Source: Spirogloea muscicola
Lineage: Eukaryota; Streptophyta; Zygnematophyceae; Spirogloeales; Spirogloeaceae
Assembly (NCBI GenBank): GCA_009602725.1
Contig: WELB01000044.1
Coordinates: 172,506-236,505 of the forward strand
Direction of reading: 5' to 3'
DNA: 64,000 nucleotides
Shown: positions 10,173-21,376 of the stretch, in pieces
Position numbering within the stretch: the first letter of the stretch is position 1
Layout: each line of letters starts with the position of its first letter
Program-made: the position numbers and the translations under genes
The notes under the pieces: model-generated
The model's input: the letters and a program-made list of their open reading frames with translations, nothing else
What the model was told of the DNA's origin: nothing
The model's database searches: none

Positions 10173-12960
10173 TGCAGGTTGAGTAGCAGCTGTGCTTAGC
10201 ATGCAGGACAATACGGCTCGTCCTGCCTTGCGCTGCATCGCAACTGCGCGGTCCGTCTTATGCAAGTTGCCTGACATAGAAGTCTGGACTGGAATCAACC
10301 TCCCGAGCCTGGGCACTCAGTGCTGATGCTGTGCATGTGTACAGGCTGTTAGAGGTAGAGCTAGTGGCTTAAGCGAGAGCACTTGCTGAGCTCAAAGAGC
10401 TGCTGTGAAGGGCAGCTACATACATGCACATAGCTACAGCTATGGTGTCAGCTGCGGCGTTTTGCTGCCTAGGCCTGCTGGTCGCCTCAACACCGCAGCT
10501 GACAGCCACGGGAGTGCCACAACCTGCTCAAGTACGATAATTTTTGCAATGAAAATCATCACAAATGATGTAGCACATTTGCATCTCAGCAGACACAGCA
10601 ACGACTGTAGCTTAACAAATGAGGTCCTAATTGGTCACCAGTGCAGATGACGACATGTAGCGAATGCATGCGATGCTGACCTCTGAGAATTTGATGTTGC
10701 AAAGTGCTATGTCAAGTTATGAGACTGCAGAATGTGAAGGACAAGCGTAGTCTTGGCCTACCGTCCTGCAAAATAAGGGGCTGATTTATAGCATCACAAT
10801 TCTTGATTCAATAGATGCCTGTTGATGAGGAAATTGCTTCTGAGCTGTGCAGAGCAGAGGACAGCAGCTGCAAATGAACAGGCACGACTGTACGTTAGTA
10901 ATAAACTCCACATTTTCACAAAGCAGCTGCATTGATGAGTCACAAAGAAGAGCTTGTCTGCACATTCTCCGGCTGGGATGCCCAGACATCAAATGCGCAG
11001 TTATAGCCAATCACACTCTAGAAATAGAAATTGCAGGGTGTTGGCAGCACATGACATGTGCAGCTACCGTACATGCCAGACAATCGCACACAAGAGTGCA
11101 TGTACGAGAAGCATATGTACTGATGTTCAAGAGAGAGTTTGCTCTACTGACACATCATTTAGTGACCTTGCTAACAGATCGATTGACGAGGAGGCACATG
11201 CAACGTACTTCTCCTTCAACAGATTGTCCTGACATCAGCTTCTTGGCTGTATGTAGACACCCTTGACAGACAGACCCTATAGCGAAGGCAGCTACCCTTG
11301 GTCTCAAAGACGCACAGTTTAGGGTCAACACTCTCTTCTTGCGTTTGAAGCCTTGCGTAAGCAGGGTGCGCTGTGATACTAACAAGGTGATCATGGCGGA
11401 CTGGACCTTTGTACTTAATGGGCATCTCATGAGTAGTCACAATTCCATGCAATTACGTGAAGACGCCATGCACTCAGTGCCAGAGATCAACGGCAACAAC
11501 ACAATTTCTTGGGGATACAATACGTCAGTCTCTAGTCATTCACTATCGGGTAGCATATCGTTATTGCTCTCTGCTAAGATGCGTGTTTGAGACTGGTCAT
11601 ATCGCAGGCTCCAAGCTTAAGAGGTGCAATCAATGCATGCAGAGGCCCATCACCAAATTCCACTCGCTGCTGCAGACCATTAGGTGTTGTACAAGAAGAA
11701 CTCTCCATCTTGTACCCAGGTAAATTTGCTCTGACTACAGACAAGATTTCACTTTACAAGACATTTCGGTTGACTTCAGGTCTCAATGATAAGCCAGCCA
11801 GAGATGTACTGAGCAGTTGTGTCCTTGAGTCTCACAATTCCTGTGTCAGGTCACAGACAGCCATAGAGCATAAGGAGCTAAAGATGTAAGGTGAGGTTTG
11901 AGTTGGAGATACAGTTAAGTTGCATTCATCCAAGCCGCTGACTCAATTCTCTGTTTGATTCTTTTGCAGCAACATATGGACAAGCGACTGTAAATATAGC
12001 AGTAAATGCTGCTTGCAATGCGGCTCTACAGGCAGCACTTCAAGTGCGAGGGGTCACTGTCAACGTGCTTGCCCTGTGTCCAGAGGAGCTTGGAGTCCAA
12101 TGTATCAGTCCCGTACGAAATACCTGCCCTGCCAAATCAGTTTTTGAAAGGTGAGAATATGGTGGATAAGGTCGTTATATATAATCTGAGTACGTGTCTA
12201 ATGTGTAGAGGGGCTATTTCAAAACCATCTCAATGCCTGAAAACGAGGCCGGCTGTTGGCTTACATGCAGCGGCCATTGCTTACAAGAAGGTGCCCGCTA
12301 TGCAACATCCACAAGCCATGCTAGTCGTCCAACGTTGGCATACAATGTCTTTTCTTGGCAGGAAGTAGACGTGCTGAAGAGTTGCTGGCGTTTGCTGGCA
12401 GGGTCCTGCGGCCCTTAGTCGTCGCATGCGGCAGCCGAGCGGTGAATGCAACAATAGCATGCAGTATTTGCCTGCTGGAGCTGGCAACAGGAGTCAATTC
12501 ACTAATGCATAGCAGTGGGAGCACGCATCACGTCAATCAGACAGTTGCAAACGATTGTGCAGCGCTGCTCATCGTTAGTGCTCTCGTTGTAGAGCCCTTG
12601 ACAGCTCGCTCATTTGCATACATCCAAAGATGGAATTGCAGAGCCGTTGTGCCTACTGATGACGAGAAGACTTTTGCAATATCCATCCCATGAAGAGAGT
12701 CCGTTCGTGGGAACTTTCGAGCCTTCCTACAGTTTGTTCCGATCTTGTTCTTGCTTCTTCATGCATTCAGATTCACGATCGATCCAAGCTGTACTTGTCC
12801 TTGTAAACTGCTTCTATCATTTTCAATAGCTAATGTAAATGTCCACGTGTCTTTGAAGTTTACAATGTGTGCAGATGCATGACAGCTTGCATAATGACCA
12901 TACATGTACGGCATATGCATCGTGTCCCATTAATACAGGTATATTGCGACGTCAAACCGG
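10173..12960. other. Unassigned AT-moderate sequence with a possible exon
   Basis: The only notable coding-like piece is about 11,970-12,100 (plus) after a tttgcag acceptor. Two frames are open there; one reads ATYGQATVNIAVNAACNAAL and the other is cysteine-rich. No family is recognised and no neighbouring exon could be joined. Nothing else is supportable in this 2.8 kb. Confidence 0.35.
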
Positions 12961-13079
12961 AAATTCAATGTATATGCGATCAACTTTTTTCCCAGAGGCA
13001 TCTGAAGGAATAAGCATGCCACAATGGTTTGGGGTTGCTGCCTCCGGGCCCCCGACACGGCAACGCTTTTGCCGCCCCT

Positions 13080-13520
13080 GATCTGCACTTGCTGTCTTAG
13101 AGGTTATTGGGCGTAAGCACAGGTCTTTCGCATGCGCATTCCAATATCCTCCAGCGGTCCATGGCCCATGCTTTTTTGCGTGCTGACCATGCTCTAGCTT
13201 CAGCCTCTGGCTTTCGTCAAGGGGACTGCTTGCCGGCGGCTAGTCATTCTGACTTGCGGCTACTAACGAGGAGATTACTGAGCGATTACTCCTACATGAT
13301 CCTTGCTTGGTTCTGTCTTTCAGCGCTTTTCGACCCCTTCGGACCTTGTCATTTCCGGCTGGCTTTTCACAGCCCTCGCAGCTTTAGGAGTGCCTTTTCG
13401 CAATTGAACGTCCACTCGCAGAATTCACGGATAGTACTTCCACCTTATCTTCCTTTTTGCGCCGTCCGGCCCCTCCAGACCTTGTCCAATCTTTTGGGCT
13501 GGCCTCTCACAGCCACCAGT
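13080..13520 (+). mobile_element. Retroelement 3' tail with two hairpin repeats
   Basis: The plus strand at about 13,130-13,285 encodes the same C-terminal segment seen in other copies in this window: an LQRSMAHAFLRADHALASAS-like helix, then ASGFRQGD, then SDLRLLTRRLL, ending at a stop near 13,290. About 70-100 bp later come CGACCCCTTCGGACCTTGTC and the hairpin GGCTGGCTTTTCACAGCC (13,356-13,374), then a second unit with CCCTCCAGACCTTGTCCAA and GGGCTGGCCTCTCACAGCC (13,495-13,514). It is 5'-truncated. Confidence 0.65.
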
Positions 13521-13607
13521 CAGTTTGAAAGCGCCGCAATGTATATTTTCACCATCAACGGCTTCTACTGATACGACTTCGCTTTGAGTAGCCCCAACTC
13601 TGCGCTG

Positions 13608-13676
13608 GCTTTTGCCTGAACCGTGTGTGTATTGGGTTAACTCGGCCTCCCCCTCACTCCATCGCACTGCCCGCCA
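13608..13676 (+). repeat. Repeat family B, plus orientation
   Basis: TTTTGCCTGAACCGTGTGTG, TATTGGGTTAACTCGGCC, TCCCCCTCACTCCATCGCAC and TGCCCGCC follow the family order. The copy ends about 76 bp before the ATG of the gene at 13,752. Confidence 0.65.
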
Positions 13677-13751
13677 TAATCTCGTCTTGACATTCTCTCG
13701 ACACGACCGGAAGCAGCAGCGCGCGGGCGGCGCAAGCTGTGGATCATAGGC

Positions 13752-14413
13752 GTGGCTACGCCTGTGACTACTCAGACACTCACACTTCGACCCGCCTTGG
13801 CCTCCATGGCCGCTGCTCTCGCGCGAGCCCCAGCCCTCGCGCCGGGCGCCGCGCCCGCTGCCGTCGCCGCCGCCCTCGGCGTCGCCGCCGGCGGGTGCGG
13901 CCTTGCGCTGGCCGGCGAGGAGGGTCGCTGCTCCGTGCCGAGCCTGGGACTCGCATTGGGCCCACGCTTCTTCGGCGGCCCCGTGGGCGGCGGTGACGAC
14001 GCCGTCACCGGCTGCAGGTGAGAATTGCAGCCGTTGCTGGGACCTGCAGCGCCAGGCCGCCATGGCGCAAAGCATAAGCTGCGGCGTCTCCAACGAAGCC
14101 AGAAAGGGGAGGCTGCTGAGATATCAGCCTGCCCTTGCCAGCACCTTCATATGCCAGTATAGTCCGTCATCATGAGGAGCTCACTTGGCGAGCGGTGCTT
14201 AGTCAAGCTGGAGACACCCAGGCTGCGTCCAACAAGGTGAGAGTGGTCGAGCAGCCAGCTCACTTTGGGTACAGTGCCGCAGCAGTGGGCCTGGTTCATT
14301 GACACTCAGCCTGCGGTTGGATCTCTTGGCTCAGGAGGGAGGGGCGTCGCCGCTACATGATCATCAATGACATCGGGCTGTACGAGGATTTCGAGCACTT
14401 CATGTCGACATGA
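13752..14413 (+). CDS. Small conserved-looking protein of unknown function
   Basis: A GC-rich first exon (ATG 13,752, or an internal Met at 13,806) encodes an alanine/proline-rich leader (for example AAALGVAAGGCGLALAG) with a possible hydrophobic segment, and ends at a CTGCAG/gtgaga donor near 14,018. Downstream, an exon ending at 14,236 encodes RCLVKLETPRLRPTR and joins in phase to the last exon (from about 14,333), which encodes EGRRRYMIINDIGLYEDFEH and ends FMST-stop at 14,413. The phase fit across the last intron and the sharp change to charged, conserved-looking sequence support a real gene. The middle exon(s) are not resolved and I do not recognise the family. Confidence 0.5.
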
Positions 14414-14998
14414 AAACCGCCACTAGATTACAGCATTTGCACAAACCTGCTTATACCAGCTAAACAATTTGTGCTCTGCAGTCGGTTCTACTTGTATAAT
14501 ACAGTGTGCACCTCCTCTTGGCAAGCATGCATCCTTCTCTCACAAGTTTACATGCATCTAGCTGATGCCTGCATTCACGACCAGCATTTCATGTCAGTGT
14601 AGACACTGCTACTTGTACAGTGCAACTACTCTCAATGTAGTAGACTCTCTCTACACATGCTCTGTTATCACAGGCTTTAGTCTTTGCAAAAGCCGCTTAG
14701 CACGCAGCAGCACGTAGCTGCCGACTGCGAAACCTTTTTGCCATCACCAAGGAAGTGTACACTAGCTGCTATCATAGTGGCTAACCCTTAAGAAGATTGC
14801 AGATATAAGCAACTTTATATCCTCAAATGAACAAAATGTGCATGAACCAGATGTACGCACTTTGTAATAATCTGTTCATGCCATGGGCTTCTCTAGGAAT
14901 TGCCACACGCTCTTTTGTCATACAAAGGGAGGGACCAATTCATTCCAGAAAGTGCATTTGCGGCTGAAAGGCATGCTCTGCATCAGTCCAATCGTGAC
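14414..14998. other. Intergenic, no feature seen
   Basis: AT-rich sequence between the small plus-strand gene and the 3' end of the convergent CCCH/G-patch gene. It presumably contains both 3' UTRs; no repeat or coding signal is evident. Confidence 0.5.
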
Positions 14999-17715
14999 TC
15001 AGAATTTCAGCCACTTTTTGTTCTGCTCCTTTTGATAGATTGCATCTCTCTTGCTCGTGTGTGCTCCAACAGCGGCAGAAAGAGACTTTTGCGCCGCATC
15101 CAAGCGTCGTAGAACTGCACTATGCACGGCCTTGTCATTCTTATTCCTCCTCTCCATGTCCTCAAGCCTCGAAACGTGAGCCCTCAGCTCTCTAAGCTCA
15201 TCCTCTCTGGCCAACAGTAGCTGCCGCTCCTCGGTCGAAGCTGCCAGAAGGTAGCAAGCAGAGGCAACAGAAGATGGCCTCTGTAAAATGGCCCAAAATC
15301 AAAGGACTTTAGGTACCAAAGTTGCATCTGCATTTACACTGCAGCATGTGGAGACCTGAAACATATGACCAATGTGTACAGTCGAGCAGTGCACCTCGTG
15401 TACGATCTCCTTGCTGCTGCTGGAGTTTTTTGTTGGTCGAAAGCTTGGCCCTGAGAGCCTCATCACTGATGGGAGCAGCAGTCTTGGGGTTTCCTTTGAG
15501 CCCTTTGTTGATGAATCCAAACATGTCAGACTCGTTACTCTCTCTCAACTTGGACCTCCTGACCTTCTCCTGCTCTGCAAATTTTCTCCTGCGGCTCCTC
15601 TCACCTCCCCTCTTCCGCCTCCTTCCTGGATCAATTGCTTCGCCTGGACCACCACGCCTGCCTGGGGCAGTGCTCTCGCCAACAAAGTCGAGTGCAGTAC
15701 GGGGGGGGAGCACTCGTATATCCAAGGGAGCAGCTATTCCTTGTCCACGGCTCCCAAGGCCGCTGCCTCTAGTGTAACCCATGGCCACCATCATCTTGGA
15801 TGCAACCCCTCGTGTGTACTTCTCCCAGTCGGCAAAGATTGCCGTTTCTGCATCAATGCTTGGCTCTCTATGTAAAGACCAATTTTGATCAGGCAGCACA
15901 ACGTGATGTAGTGAGCCATTCATCTGACCAAGGTCGACTCATGATAAAAGGAGCTGGGAGAAGAGTAATAAGTACAATCAGTGAGATGCTTTTGCACAAG
16001 CTCGCATGCATATGGCCTAAAGCTTGGAAATACACAGAGAAGAGAACGCTACAGTACTGTGTGTTCCAGAATCAACAAGCGTACCTATTTGAGAGCCTCC
16101 ACCCTGTGTTACGTCCACCTTGGCCCATGAAGCAATAGCTGACCTCTCTTCACCGCTGTCTTCGACCTCTGTGTGAAGTAAGAAGACAGTGACATAAGAG
16201 CATGATTGTGCCACACAACAAGACCTATACATTTACTTCCGCACATGTAAAGTAGGCCCTGGATGTGCCCTCTTGAGTACCTTGGTCAGAACCTGAGTCC
16301 TGAGTGCTGGAACTGGCCTCAGCTGATGCAAGAGAGACAATGCTTCTCGATTGCAGCTCTGCCCGCCGACCATCAGCCAGGAACGCAACACCATATCGGT
16401 CTTCTTTGGGTCTGTGCCATTCCAGCTCTGCCTTCTGCCAGACTCCCTGGCCGTCGGGGACAGTGCAAGCCAAAACGATGTCCCCCAATGAAATTGCAGA
16501 GATGTCATCAGGCACATAATCCTCTAGATGATCCTCTGTCACAATCATGCCTGAAAGGGACAACATTCACAACGAAACCGCATATCATTGCAGATCTGCC
16601 GAACTAGAGTCCTAGCTCTTGGATGATATGGTTGACATCTCGAATTCAGGACAGCGTCTGTTGCCGGCTCACTGTTCACAAACATTCACATGTGCGGTAC
16701 TAATTACTAAGAAGCTTGCTACGCACCAGCAATTGAGCTTTAGAGGCAACAGTACCATGCGACTGCCGGCAGCTGTCACCCAAGCGGCACCGCTGCTCCA
16801 AGAAGAACCTGCAGGTCTGCTACTGGAGCTGTGAGTGGCCTGGTTCCGTCCTCCTCGCATCCATGTTGCATACTGCCTGGGAACGGCCTTGCTTGAGGTG
16901 GAGGTCTGCATGCTAACATGTCTCCAAAGGCCCTACCAGCATGGCTTCTGTGGTCGGATGCAAAAAGGTGACGCGCGCCTTCCTCGGCCCCTGCATAGCG
17001 ACCTGGCCTCCTTCATCAATTCTCTGGCCAAAGTACCACCGCCCATCTGTGTGCCGGAACCGGCAATTGGAGCTGAGAGGACGCTGCGAACCCTCCCCAA
17101 CTCGTTCTCCGCTGGTGGAAGTTAGTGCATGTGATGCAATGCGGTCGAGATCACAACGTCTATCATCGTCCGTGGATTGGTGTGACCCTGCAAAGCGTTC
17201 AGCAAGACAAAAAGTCCAAGTCATGACATGTTCTGCTAAGCTCCTCTCAAATCTCCTCAACGAGACACAGGAGGTCTGCCCAAGCTGGTGCAGATGCAAG
17301 CACTTGGTCGGACGCACACACGCGACAGATCATGGGGTATGCGTGTCTTGCCTTCTTGTCCAGCGGGCCTCCGCACTCCCTGCACCTGCCGCAGTTTGCC
17401 AAGCCCTTCCTCGCTTGCCTGCAGTGCGCTCCGCAACTCCTCCAGAACCTGCAGCAGCGCAGGCGCAGGACGTTTTGCCCGGCTTACTGCCACCATCTCT
17501 TTGCACCGCGACAGCATGATCGGGCTGTGCGAGAGCTCAACAGGCCAGTGACGACGACGCGGAAGCCGGGAGAGGGGGTCTGACAGGCGCTCTGACCTCC
17601 TGGAGCTCGGCATCTGCCGCAGGGTCGAGGCCCAGGGAAGCCTCCAGCTCCTGGATGGACGCGCGCTGCTCCGCAACTTGCTCCCCGAGCTCCTGCTCCA
17701 GCGCCGCCGCCTCCT

Positions 17716-17750
<35 letters not shown>

Positions 17751-17764
17751 TGGCCGCCATCCAT
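14999..17764 (-). CDS. CCCH zinc finger and G-patch protein (ZGPAT/plant C3H18-type)
   Basis: A nuclear RNA/DNA-binding protein of the ZGPAT family; G-patch proteins usually activate DEAH helicases, and human ZGPAT is also a transcription repressor. Exons read on the minus strand: 17,764-17,597 (Met, polyalanine, then EQRASIQELEASLGLDP), 17,448-17,386 (VLEELRSALQASEEGLGKL), an unresolved exon, 17,187-17,003 (CRFRHTDGRWYFGQRIDEGG, Tudor-like), 16,990-16,937 (ARVTFLHPTTEAML), 16,816-16,756 carrying the zinc finger CRFFLEQRCRLGDSCRQSH (Cys-Cys-Cys-His), 16,550-16,281 (DYVPDDISAISLGDIVLAC), 16,168-16,085, about 15,867-15,404 with the G-patch (FADWEKYTRG...MMVAMGYTRGSGLGSRGQGI), and 15,240-14,999 with a coiled coil ending KEQNKKWLKF, the plant-family C-terminus. 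Phases fit at most junctions; exon 3 and the 5' edge of the G-patch exon are uncertain. The (GCC)n run encodes the N-terminal polyalanine. Confidence 0.9.
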
Positions 17765-17937
17765 GGCTCGGCGCCACCGGCTGAGGCCGGTTGTTCAGCC
17801 GCAGGCCGCACGTTGCACCGAGACGAGCGAGCAGGGCTCTGGACGCTGAGCTGCTTCTCGCCGCCGCAGGCGGCGGCGGCGGCGGCGGCGGCGCGNGCGA
17901 GCTCTCCCACGAGGACTGTCGGGCGTGGCGGCCTGCT

Positions 17938-17968
<31 letters not shown>

Positions 17969-18140
17969 CGGCGGAGGGACCTGCTGATCATCAGTCTCCA
18001 GGCTCCCTCGAACTCGATCTGGCCATGTGCTTGACTTGTACTCGGCCACTCTGGCCCTCCACCACTCGATACACACTCAACTCCGCTTCACCACAGAGTA
18101 GACCGGCCGCTGGAGCTACGCCAGGCGAGGAGCGGCCGCC
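17765..18140. promoter_or_regulatory. Shared spacer of a head-to-head gene pair, CGG-repeat rich
   Basis: 376 bp separate the ATG of the CCCH/G-patch gene (minus) from the ATG of the FSH hydrolase gene (plus). The spacer contains (CGG)n-type tracts at about 17,870-17,895 and 17,934-17,975 and one ambiguous base (N) at 17,896. No TATA box is evident. It is likely a bidirectional CpG-type promoter plus both 5' UTRs (inference from arrangement). Confidence 0.55.
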
Positions 18141-19845
18141 ATGGCGGCGGCGGTGGCGAGCGGCGGCGTCGGCAGGCTGCGCGTCCTGTGCCTGCACAGC
18201 TTCCGCGCCATCCTCCGGGTCGGCGCTCACCCACGCCGCTGGCTCGCCGGCGCCGTCCCGAGCTCGCCCACGACCGGCTGTGTCCAAGGCTGACCATGCT
18301 CAACGGGGGCTGCGTGGCCTCTGCAGAAGCAGATGAGCATCGCCCGGGGGACGCCGCGGTCGGCGACCTCGTGGACCTGGTGCACCTCCTGTCCTGCTCG
18401 CTGGCCCCAGCATGCAGCTATCCATGCCCTCCAAGACGTCGTTGCAGTTTGGCTGCCCGTCTTGCTAGTCCAGGACGCCACCCCACGGCTGCTCATGACG
18501 GCCTGCCCTGCCCTGATTTGATGGCAGAAGCTAGCACCAGGCCGTCAGGCTGCTCGCTCAGCAGAGTGTTGTTTCCTCGACCGCCGCGGCAGGTGTGCAT
18601 AGATGCGCCGATGCCAGCGAGCGGTGCCTCGGACCTGGAGAAGCACTTCGACCCACTCTACTTCGAGTGGTGGTCCGCGGCAGAGGTCCGACGTCCCATA
18701 TTGTCCAGCCTTTTGATGTTGAGCAGGTCTCCATCATATCACTTGAGAGCCTGCGCATGGTGGCTTCTTGATGTCCTTCATCATACGTCTCGCCAAAGTG
18801 GCCACCATGTGCTCTCGACAAGAGGCACTCTGCTGTCGGCCTACATGACACGCGGCCCTCAAGCCCGTTACTTCGTCCATAGAGCAGCAGGATGGGAAGG
18901 TGTATGTTGGCGCTGACACCAGTATCACATATGTCTATGACAACCAGACTCTCCATGGCCCATTTGACGACCTTTTGGGCTTCTCGCAAGTACAATAAGC
19001 TGATCTGCAACTGGCTCCCACTCGCGAGCTCCGGTAAATCAACCTGAAATCGCCAATCAGGCATAAGACTTCGATACAGGACAAGATGTTTCTAGCATGC
19101 CAAATGACAGGCCTTCCAAGAACCTCACAACCTCAAACACCATCTACTATCCTTTTTCCAGTCACACATCACATGCAGTTCCCACTAGACGCTCCCCCTG
19201 AAGTTGAGCTCATGCCAGCCGCTGATTATCTGCAGGGAGGCATGCTCGCATCATACTTGCTGGCGTTGCTACAGAAGGTAAGGAGCACTTAATGTTCCTG
19301 CACCCTGTGCGGCTAAAGCAGACAAAGTTGTCGCAGACTCTGCCAGCTGGCAGAGAAGTAATTAGATAGCTCTAATTATTTCTCAAGCTTTTCAATCAAT
19401 CGTGCATTGAAGTGACACTTCGGGGTTTGCCAGCTGGCTCTTCTGGCAGGGTTCAGGGTTTAGGTTTAGGGTTTAGACATGAAAGTTCAACCTCGACTCT
19501 GTATACTGATCGGAGCAGGATTGCAAAGAGCAGATGCCCTCGCTGCAGCCTTCAGAAGGCCTATTGCAGTCCCTTCCCTTCATCTGATTGGCGAGCAGGT
19601 TTGTCTGTGCATTGATGCTAGTGATTGTTATGGCTTGCAATATGCACTGCATCAATGGCATAGGAAATTTGTGTGATCAGCTTATAAAAACTGCTGTGGC
19701 TGCAGGAGACAAGGACTTTCTCAAGGCACTATGCGAATTGCTTCAAGACTGCTACCAAGATCCGGTCATCATTCAGCATCCACGTGGCCATGTTTTTCCG
19801 CGCTTAGGTGAATGGACTGTATGGACTGTAATAAGTACGCAGTGA
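18141..19845 (+). CDS. FSH-family serine hydrolase (OVCA2/FSH1-like)
   Basis: An alpha/beta-hydrolase of the small cytosolic FSH family (yeast Fsh1-3, human OVCA2, many plant esterase-like proteins); physiological substrates are mostly unknown. Exon 1 begins MAAAVASGG then LRVLCLHSFR, the family's first strand and oxyanion region. Exon 18,593-18,685 reads VCIDAPMPASGASDLEKHFD then PLYFEWWSAAE. Exon from 18,888 (or 18,891) to 18,989 carries NQTLHGPFDDLLGFSQ, with the nucleophile Ser in GFSQG completed by exon 19,236-19,277 (GGMLASYLLALLQK). Exon 19,470-19,598 reads GLDMKVQPRLCILIGAG and PSLHLIGEQ. The last exon (about 19,708-19,807) has DPVIIQHPRGHVFPRL with the catalytic His. An exon in 18,310-18,381 (GDLVDL) and the exact last junctions are uncertain, including a one-base phase problem before the last exon. 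The intron ending at 19,469 ends in telomere-like repeats. Confidence 0.85.
19447..19477 (+). repeat. Interstitial plant-type telomere repeat at a splice acceptor
   Basis: CAGGGTTCAGGGTTTAGG followed by TTTAGGGTTTAG: about four units of TTTAGGG or close variants. The acceptor of the FSH hydrolase intron (ggtttag, cut after 19,469) lies inside it, and the last unit's GGTTTAGAC is translated Gly-Leu-Asp at the start of the next exon. Confidence 0.85.
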
Positions 19846-19849
19846 TGAA

Positions 19850-20826
19850 AAGCGCTTCACATTGAGGACGAGGCCATGGTTGCTTTGATCACTACACTGA
19901 CAACATAGGGTGCAGACAGTGTCTAGATCTCAGTCAATCCTCTCTCATAATTGGAGACTTGCAAGTTCACATGTTAAATACATTAGTGCATGTCACAGTT
20001 GATGATGGTATTCCTAGCCTACGTCAATTTCTCATTGGACAACCCCTCAGGTGTGACCTGTAGATCACCTGCAACTTGGAGCAGAGGAAGATCTGCCATT
20101 CCTGTTGCAATTTGTTTTCTCCTCCACATGCAAGTTTGCAGGGAACCACTTGCTAACAGTCGAAGCCCGTGTTGCACTGAAGAAGTACGATATGAAAGGT
20201 CATTGCTAGGTTGCTCAGCTTCGCCTCGCAGTACTTGATCCCTCTTGTAGAAGCTGTCAAACAGGCTGAAGTGGCACTCATTTTGTGTAATGAATTCATC
20301 ATATATAGAAGCTATGCAGCAGGTCTGCAGAACAGCCAATTCCATTCACCAATCAGATGAGGACATCGATCAGACCAAAGGCACGAATCAATCTGAACAC
20401 TGTCATAATTTTCTCATGACTCAGGTCACAAATGTTATCTAAATCGTCATATTTGATTTCATAATTCAGGTCACAAATGGCTACTAAAGCTGCTACCTAC
20501 AGGTTAGTGTTGGGCTCTTCAAAAAAATTAAAGTGGCGATAGCTACTGCAGGCCTTGCAAGCTAGCTTCCGGCCACAAAGAATGGTGGCTGAGACAGCTT
20601 CGCTGTTCAGAAAGAATAATGAGGCAGACGCAGAGAGTCAGCAGCGACACCAGCACGATGCACGACTGCCGCTAAGGATAGAGCTGCCAGCTCTCCAACC
20701 TGCCACCTTGACATGTAGCTTTGCTGTCCTGTACAAGGGCCTGCTGTGAACGAACACAAGAATCAGCAACAAAAAGGGTCCACTCCAACCAGCTTGTTTC
20801 CTCTGCGATCGCCATCCTGCATCCCT
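19850..20826. other. Intergenic between two convergent genes
   Basis: AT-rich sequence; a pair of similar segments (CAGGTCACAAATG) recurs at about 20,424 and 20,468. No coding exon or repeat-family member was recognised. Confidence 0.4.
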
Positions 20827-21376
20827 TTAAGTCCGCGACCTCACCATGGTCTCATAGCAGTCAAGGCCGTCAAACTGCGGCGCCAGCGACGTCTTGATGC
20901 TGGCTCTACACAAGCCTGCTGGCGGCGCCGACAAGTGCCTATCCAAGGTGGGCGTGGCAGGTTGGCAGGACGATGCTGGCAGAAGCAGCATCTGCAAGGC
21001 AAAGGCAGAGACAAACAGCCTTCAGCAACCTTGCCAGTTGTCTTGGGTCAAGCTCTGGAAGACATGGAAGAAAGAGCACATGGAGCCCCGATCGAGGCAA
21101 GGTCACTGAGATCTCTACAACCTTGCCGATTGCAACGTCCGCGACCAAGCGGCGGCCCGTCCTGGCGTCGTCCGCACAGGTGCGGCAGGAGGCAGTGGCA
21201 GCGATGCAAGAGGGACCTCAGGCCAGCAAGTGGCACGAGCGCCTCACCTGGACGAGGCTGCTGTAGCCGACGGCGCTGCTGCTGGAGGGCGCGGCGCTCA
21301 TCATGTAGACCTCCGCGCCGTAGGCAACGCCGAGGACGCCGGCGGCCTTGACGATCACGCTGGCGAGGCCCGCCAT
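20827..21376 (-). CDS. Small protein of unknown function with a FDGLDCYETMV tail
   Basis: Exon 1 (21,376-21,248; 43 codons, phase 0) begins MAGLASVIVKAAGVLGVAYG, a likely N-terminal membrane or targeting segment, then AEVYMMSAAPSSSS, and ends at a CAG/gtgagg donor. Further along the minus strand, an exon after an acceptor at about 20,910 reads ASIKTSLAPQFDGLDCYETM and then MVRSRT-stop at 20,827. From memory, short plant proteins ending in 'APKFDGL.CFETLV' exist, and I place this loosely with them; function unknown. Middle exons (candidates 21,167-21,119 and 21,002-20,950) are not resolved. It has a GC-rich first exon like its neighbours. Confidence 0.45.

Noticed and set aside
1-12200. A single large NUP210-like gene across the left end
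   Set aside because: A few exon-like pieces (e.g. at 904-1011 and near 1,150) seemed vaguely similar, but none aligned convincingly, and minus-strand genes at 4.2 and 5.0-5.8 kb interrupt the span.
17257-17991. Long arginine-rich and glycine-rich frames over the (GCC)n/(CGG)n tracts on both strands
   Set aside because: They are translations of trinucleotide repeats in the wrong frame. The polyalanine frame belongs to the CCCH/G-patch protein.
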